A DNA stretch of 10,576 nt, taken from Nitrososphaeria archaeon. GTDB lineage: Archaea; Thermoproteota; Nitrososphaeria; Nitrososphaerales; Nitrososphaeraceae. The number at the start of each line of letters is the position of its first letter. The stretch's first letter is position 1. The DNA lies in contig JAJPIN010000119.1 of the NCBI GenBank assembly GCA_021324715.1, positions 1 through 10,576 on the forward strand. The letters run 5' to 3'. Made by a program: the position numbers and the translations under genes. The notes under the pieces were generated by a model that saw only the letters and a list, made by a program, of their open reading frames with translations, did not search any database and was not told the origin of the DNA. Positions 5,934 through 10,576 of the stretch are shown here, piece after piece.

Positions 5934-6491
5934 TTGAGTGCTACAAAAGACCTAATACATGATCACATATTGGTGAATCGACTTGGTAGGGTTGCAAAGA
6001 GATGTTCTGATCTTTTATATAGCAAAGCAGTTATCCCGATAGAGGATATCAAAATAATATCAATGCTCATTCAGGAATTTGTAGATAAATTTCATCATTG
6101 TAAAGAAGAAAAGGCGTATTTTCCACATATGAACGGTAAGAATAACTACTCTGAAGATATCAGAAAATTCTTAATAGAACATGAACTTGGCAGACGGATT
6201 GCAAATATGTTGGTTCAGAGTCTAGTATCTTGGGATAATGGTATAGAATCAATGGAACCGGTTGCCAGATTCCTAAATGCTTATTCGGTATTCATAAGTG
6301 AACATACAGGTAAAGAAGATTTGTTCTTTGATCTTATAGAAGAGAAAGATAAGCTCTCTGAAGAAGAGCATTCACTATTAATGAAACGTTATAAGGTTTG
6401 CCACAATGATGTAGGGGGTAATGCTAGAGTAGAACAGATGACAAAACTGATAGGATATCTCGAGGAAAGAGAATGGATGAGAAAGCCGTGA
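5934..6491 (+). CDS. Hemerythrin-like (HHE) domain protein
   Basis: A four-helix-bundle protein that binds two irons and senses or stores oxygen, nitric oxide or related species; exact role unknown. Likely iron ligands: His11 in LIHDH (7-11), His54 and Glu58 in FHHCKEE (53-59), His83 in EHELGR (82-87), then His124 and Glu128 in EHTGKED (123-129). The order H...HxxxE...H...HxxxE is the standard signature. The start is TTG at 5934: a stop (TGA, 5925-5927) lies two codons upstream, and the next possible start would remove His11. Length 185 residues, cytoplasmic, no signal peptide. Residues beyond 140 form a charged tail with Cys156 and His157 and no known domain. It is a single-gene unit with its own TATA element. 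Family call is strong. Confidence 0.88.
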   Translation: MSATKDLIHDHILVNRLGRVAKRCSDLLYSKAVIPIEDIKIISMLIQEFVDKFHHCKEEKAYFPHMNGKNNYSEDIRKFLIEHELGRRIANMLVQSLVSWDNGIESMEPVARFLNAYSVFISEHTGKEDLFFDLIEEKDKLSEEEHSLLMKRYKVCHNDVGGNARVEQMTKLIGYLEEREWMRKP

Positions 6492-6646
6492 GTTTAAGAT
6501 TCTGCTGATGTTCTACTTAGTCTAATCAATTGATCATTTGGTTGACTTGAATTAGTATAATTACAAATAATCTGAAATATTGGAAATATCTAATTGTATT
6601 TTTTTGGGACAATATTTGGTTGAAATCTAATTAATATACTGTAGAG
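6492..6646. other. Spacer between convergent genes
   Basis: AT-rich spacer between the hemerythrin-like gene and the small zinc-ribbon gene, which face each other. T-rich runs (for example around 6600-6605) could end transcription on the plus strand. No coding frame is supported. Confidence 0.4.
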
Positions 6647-6772
6647 TCATTTCTTATCAAATATTTTCTTCAGTTCAGTATTTTTCAATCCACATGATAA
6701 ACACCTATACGATATAATTTTTTCAGTTTGCTTTTCACAAATCAATATTTCGCCACAACATGGGCACTTCAT
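6647..6772 (-). CDS. 41-residue zinc-ribbon protein
   Basis: A short gene that is easy to miss. The ATG at 6772 opens a 42-codon frame (with stop TGA at 6649-6647) encoding MKCPCCGEILICEKQTEK and then ISYRCLSCGLKNTELKKIFD plus KK. Cys3 and Cys6 form one CxxC knuckle (with an additional Cys5) and Cys24 and Cys27 the second, the layout of a small zinc ribbon. The middle and end are lysine-rich, which would suit contact with nucleic acid or a larger complex. A TATA-like element sits about 33 bases upstream of the ATG. It follows a zinc-ribbon RNase gene after 41 bases on the same strand, so the two may be co-transcribed as well. Existence is fairly well supported; function is not known. Confidence 0.65.
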   Translation of the reverse strand: MKCPCCGEILICEKQTEKIISYRCLSCGLKNTELKKIFDKK

Positions 6773-6800
6773 AGCTCTCTGATACTAAATCGTCAACCCT

Positions 6801-6810
6801 ATATTTATGC
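6801..6810 (-). promoter_or_regulatory. TATA-like element of the small zinc-ribbon gene
   Basis: On the minus strand this reads GCATAAATAT, centred about 33 bases before the ATG at 6772, which predicts a leader of about 7 bases. It lies between the two zinc-ribbon genes, just before the stop codon region of the upstream one. Confidence 0.4.
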
Positions 6811-6813
6811 AAA

Positions 6814-7317
6814 TCAATTTAGAGATTTCAATTTAATGTTTATCCCTTTAATCAAACTGGAAATATTTTCCATATGAGTACCTCTCCAATAAATCTTCTT
6901 ACAATTGGTGCACATATAAAATATTTTTCCAGATTGTAATAATCGTGCTGGAATATGATCCTTAATCGAATTCTTATCCTTAATTGTATCTAACAAACCA
7001 TTGCAACAAGTACATAAATATGGTACGTTCTGAGAATTTACAGATTTAATATTTAGGGTGCTGAAAATGGTAACTAGATTCTCTATTTCTGTCTCTTTGG
7101 CAATTAAAATTGTATCGACTCCATTTTTTTTGCATTTATTGAATAGGAGCCTATCGCTTGTTAAGACTATTCTTCCTTTACACTTTGCTGAAGCTAAAAT
7201 ATCTATATCATCTATATTAGGATCATAAATCGTATCAAATCCAAACATTCTTAATTTCCTAGCAATTTTACCGAGCATAGCATCGGCCATAAATAAATAG
7301 TCGTGATTCCTTTCCAT
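6814..7317 (-). CDS. Mut7-C family RNase with PIN-like domain and zinc ribbon
   Basis: Residues about 7-75 match the Mut7-C (DUF82) domain, a PIN-fold ribonuclease found across archaea and at the end of the animal Mut-7 exonuclease. Visible landmarks: FMADAMLGKIARKLRMFGFD (9-28) with Asp12, DDIDILASA (36-44), and IVLTSDR (50-56) with Asp55, the acidic residues expected to hold metal in the active site. The zinc ribbon follows: CTCC (102-105) and CTNC (136-139), then KKIYWRGTH (140-148), the family's usual ending. The 167-residue length is normal. The protein is cytoplasmic with no signal peptide. RNA substrate is unknown. A 41-residue zinc-ribbon gene lies just downstream. Confidence 0.85.
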   Translation of the reverse strand: MERNHDYLFMADAMLGKIARKLRMFGFDTIYDPNIDDIDILASAKCKGRIVLTSDRLLFNKCKKNGVDTILIAKETEIENLVTIFSTLNIKSVNSQNVPYLCTCCNGLLDTIKDKNSIKDHIPARLLQSGKIFYMCTNCKKIYWRGTHMENISSLIKGINIKLKSLN

Positions 7318-7593
7318 TGTTTGGTAATCTTATTTAAGACCTGTATAAATTAAAATTATCCTTTATTTACAATATGGAATAAACTTTGTTATATCAATCT
7401 GACTTGTTTCTTCATCTAACGGCGATTATTAAATGAAGTTGATTGAAAAAGCTTTAGCTTCACAGTATAATTTTAAATCAGCTTCTTGAATAACCTGAAA
7501 AAGAGCATTTACTTTAACAAGCTCAGGAAAAAGTCAGACAAGATTTAGAGCTTATTAGTACATTACCTGACGAACAATTATGATACATGAAAT
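7318..7593. other. Intergenic region with a possible decayed coding fragment
   Basis: Besides the Mut7-C promoter, a plus-strand frame at 7497-7583 reads EKEHLL, a TAA stop (7515-7517), then QAQEKVRQDLELISTLPDEQ, L and a TGA stop. The second piece has the look of a real protein helix, unlike typical spacer. An 18-codon frame from an ATG at 7433, in another frame, lies just before it. This may be the tail of a dead gene; the identity is unknown. Confidence 0.3.
7343..7350 (-). promoter_or_regulatory. TATA-like element of the Mut7-C gene
   Basis: On the minus strand this reads ATTTATAC, centred about 29 bases before the ATG at 7317, predicting an almost leaderless transcript. Confidence 0.4.
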
Positions 7594-8145
7594 TTAATGA
7601 TTTGGTGTCATCGCAATAGCATCTACTGTGTAAGTAACAGTAAAGGGTTCTCCGCTAGTTTTATGAAAAACCAATGCGCTTCCGGTAAATTGTAATGAGC
7701 CTGTACTTATTGGTGTATCCGTGACCTTGACTGGGGTGTCTGTAAACATTGTCATTGTAGAAATTGCAACGGTCCGATTGTTAGGCAAAGTGGCATGATA
7801 TGGCTCTCCATGTTCAACGTCTATCGCCGATTGTGGATTGTAACTATGCAAGACCTCTATCTCTATAGGCTTGCTTGCCGTGAATGTAACCGTACCGGTC
7901 CAGATCTTGCTATCGTTTCTCAAGGGCAGAGCAAATACAATCTGATGGGGCAGTTTACCATGTGGCGTGACTGTAGGAGAGGCTGGATATGACATCTCTG
8001 TTTTCTGTCCAAGATACCTTTCCACAGATAAAGTAGCGTTAGTTATGGTGACTGCAGAGACATTGGATAATATGAACGATCCTATAGCAAGTATAGTGAA
8101 TACAAATATGACGATTATCCGAGCTGCAAATTGTATTGCATTCAT
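7594..8145 (-). CDS. Secreted beta-rich hypothetical protein
   Basis: 183 residues, family not recognised. A clear signal peptide: Arg9, hydrophobic residues about 10-27, then SNVSA (27-31) before V32. The mature part is made of alternating strands rich in Thr and Val, such as WTGTVTFTASKPIEIEVLHS (82-101) and GEPFTVTYTVDAIAM (165-179), which suggests an all-beta sandwich. Histidines at 62, 67, 100, 112, 117 and 161 could bind a metal, but they are not arranged in a known motif. No cysteines are present and no membrane anchor follows. The start fits an A/T-rich TATA-like stretch about 25 bases upstream. Two plus-strand open frames over the same DNA are shadows. Confidence 0.72.
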   Translation of the reverse strand: MNAIQFAARIIVIFVFTILAIGSFILSNVSAVTITNATLSVERYLGQKTEMSYPASPTVTPHGKLPHQIVFALPLRNDSKIWTGTVTFTASKPIEIEVLHSYNPQSAIDVEHGEPYHATLPNNRTVAISTMTMFTDTPVKVTDTPISTGSLQFTGSALVFHKTSGEPFTVTYTVDAIAMTPNH

Positions 8146-8164
8146 GCAAATCGAAAGACTTAAT

Positions 8165-8174
8165 CAAATAATAA
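8165..8174 (-). promoter_or_regulatory. TATA-like element of the secreted beta-rich protein gene
   Basis: On the minus strand this reads TTATTATTTG, centred about 25 bases before the ATG at 8145. It is weaker than the other TATA elements in this window. Confidence 0.3.
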
Positions 8175-8238
8175 CTGTTTCTACTAAGGACGTGAACTTC
8201 AAATCAAGCCTAGTTTTCTACATCTGAAATAAAATCTA

Positions 8239-8658
8239 TTAAAACCAAATATTATCCAAATCTGTTCTCTTTCGTATGGCAATATGGGAGAAATCTTCGT
8301 TACTATCTTTGCATCCATGCCAGTGTAGCATAAATGCCGGTACGCAAATAACATCATTTTTTTCCAAAATGACAGTTTTCTCAATTTCTATCTTCGTTTC
8401 AGTAATATCATCCGGTTCAATCGAGATTCTTTTTGCGAATACTACAATGCCCCTTCCTTCGGTGGCGATTAATATCTGTTCTGAAGGATGTAAATGAGGT
8501 TTGGTCCTGCAACCATCCTTAAAAGTCACATGATACATCTCTTGTTCCTTTGAATCAATATTATCTAATAGATTCTTTATTATGAAATCGCCAGTGAATT
8601 TATCTTTATATTTTTCATAAGATTCTTGTTTTGTATATACAATGTTCTTTTTTTGCAT
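8239..8658 (-). CDS. Cupin-domain protein
   Basis: A small single-domain cupin: a beta-barrel that usually holds one metal ion. Cupin motif one lies at 49-70: Gly49, then HLHPSE with His55, His57 and Glu60, ending at Gly70. Motif two lies at 102-115: DVICVPAFMLHWHG, with Pro107 and His112 or His114 as the third histidine ligand. Length 139 residues is normal for stand-alone cupins, with an N-terminal lead of about 35 residues before the barrel. Substrate cannot be read from sequence; relatives include dioxygenases, isomerases and sensors. No signal peptide, so cytoplasmic. It has its own TATA element and is followed on the same strand, after 93 bases, by the secreted beta-rich protein gene, which also has its own possible promoter. 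Confidence 0.85.
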   Translation of the reverse strand: MQKKNIVYTKQESYEKYKDKFTGDFIIKNLLDNIDSKEQEMYHVTFKDGCRTKPHLHPSEQILIATEGRGIVVFAKRISIEPDDITETKIEIEKTVILEKNDVICVPAFMLHWHGCKDSNEDFSHIAIRKRTDLDNIWF

Positions 8659-8680
8659 TATTACTTTATGGTATTCGCAA

Positions 8681-8690
8681 TTATAAATAT
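8681..8690 (-). promoter_or_regulatory. TATA-like element of the cupin gene
   Basis: On the minus strand this reads ATATTTATAA, centred about 27 bases before the ATG at 8658, a good fit for a leaderless transcript. Confidence 0.5.
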
Positions 8691-8890
8691 TACGAAGTTA
8701 CTGATTCTATTATTATATATCAAAATACTATCATTATTAAAATGTCGTCTGTATTTCAAGCAAAAAAATCTAAAAAAGTTTCCAATATTAGATTTCACCA
8801 GTACACAAATCAGTGCATAGAAAATACTAATAGCATTTAGAAGATTGACTTGGTCTTTGTATAATTGTTTATCAGAAATTAGATCGAAGA

Positions 8891-9766
8891 TCACGAACCA
8901 ACATGTTTTTCAAGAAATGCTAATGTTTTTTGCCAAGCATCTCGAGTTTCCTTAGGTGCATAATTCTCCCCCGATGGATTTGCAAATGCATGACCAACTC
9001 CTTTGTAGATGTATATCTCATTTGGTATGCCATTAGAATTTAAGGCCATTTCGAATGCTTTTACACTGTCAACCGATATTGATTTATCTTGATCACCAAA
9101 TATGCCAAGTACAGGCCACTTTATTTTTGCAAGTGATGCATTATCTGTTAGAAGACGACCATAATATACGATAGTAGCTGCTACTGGATGATCCTGACTG
9201 TTAAGAGCAAGCTGCAAGGATTGTCCTCCTCCAAAACACCATCCTAAGGATACTATCTTCTCGGGATTAACATTAGGAAGTGAAGAAAGGTACTTTACAG
9301 CTGATTTGAGATTAGCAGTTGCAATATCCTGATTGTCTCCGACGTACTGGCTTAGCTCTGATGAACGATTTCTGTCAGTGGTAACCTCGCCTTTAAACAA
9401 ATCAACAGCTAGTACCACATAGCCATTTCGAGCTAAAAGATTTGCCATCTTCTTAATGTTGTCATTAAGCCCCTTATTTTCATGGATCATTATAACTGCG
9501 GGTAGTGTATCATTTTTATTATTGCTGTCCTTATTCTCTTTTGTCAATGCAGGATACACTAGATATCCACTGGCCTGATCAAAATAATTTACTGTCCTAT
9601 TTTCTAAATTAACACCCAAGTTAGAATTGTCCAGATTAGTAAGAGACGTTACATTCGTTACGGTACCTAGAAATTGACCCTCTACCAAATTCATAAAACT
9701 ACTTGATAATATACCAGTAACAACCAGAATGATGAGAAAAAAAAATCTCGTATATACTTTATTCAC
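8891..9766 (-). CDS. Exported dienelactone hydrolase family protein
   Basis: An alpha/beta hydrolase of the dienelactone hydrolase group, which opens lactone or ester bonds with a Cys-Asp-His triad. Landmarks: IHENKGL (94-100) with Glu96, GWCFGGG (175-181) with nucleophile Cys177, GDQD (224-227) with the triad Asp, and GVGHAF (256-261) with His259. An N-terminal hydrophobic stretch (about 8-22) ending near EGQ (29-31) marks export, and the segment up to about residue 60 is an Asn/Thr-rich linker, so the enzyme acts outside the cell. The start is GTG at 9766: a TAA lies two codons before it, and the ATG at 9770 is out of frame and stops after three codons. The natural substrate is unknown; these proteins often act on esters other than dienelactone. 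Confidence 0.87.
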   Translation of the reverse strand: MNKVYTRFFFLIILVVTGILSSSFMNLVEGQFLGTVTNVTSLTNLDNSNLGVNLENRTVNYFDQASGYLVYPALTKENKDSNNKNDTLPAVIMIHENKGLNDNIKKMANLLARNGYVVLAVDLFKGEVTTDRNRSSELSQYVGDNQDIATANLKSAVKYLSSLPNVNPEKIVSLGWCFGGGQSLQLALNSQDHPVAATIVYYGRLLTDNASLAKIKWPVLGIFGDQDKSISVDSVKAFEMALNSNGIPNEIYIYKGVGHAFANPSGENYAPKETRDAWQKTLAFLEKHVGS

Positions 9767-9787
9767 ACATTATTTTGTCATATATTA

Positions 9788-9795
9788 TTTATATT
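9788..9795 (-). promoter_or_regulatory. TATA-like element of the dienelactone hydrolase gene
   Basis: On the minus strand this reads ATATAAAT, centred about 26 bases before the GTG at 9766. The spacing supports GTG as the start and a leaderless transcript. Confidence 0.5.
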
Positions 9796-9977
9796 TTTCA
9801 TGCAGAGATCCTAAGGTAAGGAATTAAACAGTCAGTATTGCAGATCTAATTTAAACTACATTAAAATTTGGGAACCTATAATAACCGAATGGTCAAAAAA
9901 ACATAATGATCTCCTTCAGAGTAACAAAAACAATAAAATAGGACAGTTAGGAATATCTAATGACGAACTATATGATC

Positions 9978-10160
9978 TTATGATTTATGGATATGTGCTT
10001 TAATTTTCTCTTGCATCTCAGGTTTGAGCACGTCTTCACGCGTATATCCGTGATCTTTTATCGCATGCTCTACTAAATTATCCATTAATTCCTGCTCTGT
10101 TTCACCCTTTCCTACATAATCGCAGTCGACTCCAACTTCTCTACAAGATACTGATAACAT
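9978..10160 (-). CDS. DUF1059 small protein, probable metal binder
   Basis: A 60-residue member of DUF1059, small cytoplasmic proteins common in archaea and bacteria and described as predicted metal-binding. The family core runs from SCREVGVDCDYVGKGETEQE (5-24) through LMDNLVEHAIKDHGYT (25-40) to the EKIKAHI end (51-57). Cys6, Cys13, His32 and His37 could hold a metal ion. The open frame continues upstream to 10238, but the extra 26 residues are hydrophobic, absent from the family, and lie across the promoter: a TATA-like element (10183-10190) is centred about 26 bases before the ATG at 10160. I therefore place the start at 10160. Function is not known. Confidence 0.85.
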   Translation of the reverse strand: MLSVSCREVGVDCDYVGKGETEQELMDNLVEHAIKDHGYTREDVLKPEMQEKIKAHIHKS

Positions 10161-10182
10161 TAAAAATAATATAGAGAAATAG

Positions 10183-10190
10183 TATTTAAG
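10183..10190 (-). promoter_or_regulatory. TATA-like element that decides the DUF1059 start
   Basis: On the minus strand this reads CTTAAATA, centred about 26 bases before the ATG at 10160. It lies inside the longer open frame, so the longer version would not be transcribed from this promoter. Confidence 0.5.
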
Positions 10191-10238
10191 TATATTAAAA
10201 GATGAATGTTCGATGCTCAATTTACAAATTTGGCACAA

Positions 10239-10576
10239 GAATTATTTTTCACTAAATGCTAGTTTTCAATAAGGTATTTTGTACAAACAGATTTATTTGA
10301 TGAATATATTGAAACCTATTTTTGATCTAGAAAATTCTTTTGTAAGGACTGCTTCAGAATCCGATTTTGCATTTTCGGAATTGTATCATCTCTTCTACAG
10401 AAAAGCACTTGACAACAAATGCTGTCAACTATAATTATGTAGCATTTATTTTTTGAAGTTAGGTTTGTTTCCCAAAAGTGACCCTACAGTTGGTGTCTCT
10501 TTAAGTGGAAGTTTGACAGTAAGGATATTTGATAATGATTTTGTCTTTGATAAATCTGTGAATGTAACATTTGCCA
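10239..10576. other. Right-edge region with an interrupted plus-strand reading frame
   Basis: No complete gene is supported. From the ATG at 10300 a plus-strand frame encodes 44 residues, including VRTASESDFAFSELYHLFYR, and stops at TAA (10432-10434). The same frame then stays open to the window edge (see separate entry). Upstream of 10300 only AT-rich spacer is visible. Confidence 0.35.
10435..10576 (+). CDS. Possible partial coding region running off the window edge
   Basis: An open frame reaches the last base. It reads KLGLFPKSDPTVGVSLSGSL followed by TVRIFDNDFVFDKSVNVTFA, an alternating pattern typical of beta-strands in exported archaeal proteins. The start is unclear: the nearest in-frame possibility is a TTG near 10451, and the TAA at 10432-10434 cuts it from a 44-codon frame that is exactly in phase. 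It is either the start of a new gene or the rest of a broken one. The family cannot be judged from 47 codons. Confidence 0.35.

Noticed and set aside
7795..8227. Two plus-strand open frames (7795-7992 and 7967-8227)
   Set aside because: They lie opposite the secreted beta-rich protein gene, overlap each other, and have no protein-like features.
8661..8894. 77-residue minus-strand frame whose GTG overlaps the stop of the dienelactone hydrolase gene
   Set aside because: The overlap suggested coupling, but the product is Ile/Asn/Phe-rich as expected from AT-rich spacer, and the cupin promoter lies inside it. Plus-strand frames over the same DNA are no better.
10161..10238. N-terminal extension of the DUF1059 protein by 26 residues
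   Set aside because: It is hydrophobic, absent from the family, and covers the TATA element that fits the ATG at 10160.
1..10576. CRISPR arrays, insertion sequences, phage integration sites and RNA genes
   Set aside because: I found no regularly spaced repeats, no transposase or integrase frames, no terminal inverted repeats flanking a gene, and no tRNA or rRNA-like sequence by eye.

Overview
The window most likely comes from an AT-rich archaeon of the Nitrososphaeria (Thaumarchaeota). A Nitrososphaera or Nitrosocosmicus relative is my best guess, and this is inference. The reasons are: almost every gene has an AT-rich TATA-like element centred about 26 bases before its start codon and no Shine-Dalgarno sequence (leaderless archaeal genes); there is a ComA-family protein with a C-terminal winged helix, a Mut7-C type RNase, a DUF1059 protein and a single-domain response-regulator remnant; and several small secreted proteins are rich in Asn and N-x-S/T sites. 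I see no tRNA, rRNA, CRISPR array or insertion sequence.

Left part (1-3700), sulfur theme. A phosphosulfolactate-synthase-like protein fused to a winged-helix domain is followed by a secreted SsuA/TauA/NrtA-type solute-binding protein. The latter has a promoter region with an inverted repeat and a repeated TTATGCAT box. Converging on it is a rhodanese plus metallo-beta-lactamase fusion of the persulfide dioxygenase (ETHE1) type. Uptake of an organosulfonate, a sulfolactate-like enzyme or sensor, and sulfane-sulfur handling would fit together, but the link is inferred from adjacency only.

Middle part (3700-6500). There is a gene-poor spacer with small hairpins, a secreted His-rich protein of unknown function, the remains of a response regulator broken by three frameshifts (minus strand, 4793-5221), a small membrane-anchored hypothetical protein, and a hemerythrin-like protein that must start at TTG.

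Right part (6500-10576), mostly minus strand. Single genes, most with their own promoter: a 41-residue zinc-ribbon protein, a Mut7-C RNase with a zinc ribbon, a secreted beta-rich hypothetical protein, a cupin, an exported dienelactone-hydrolase-like protein starting at GTG, and a 60-residue DUF1059 protein whose start lies well inside the longest open frame. The window ends in a plus-strand reading frame that runs off the edge and is interrupted by one stop codon.

Overall this looks like an accessory, loosely packed region of stand-alone genes rather than long operons, with at least one decayed gene.
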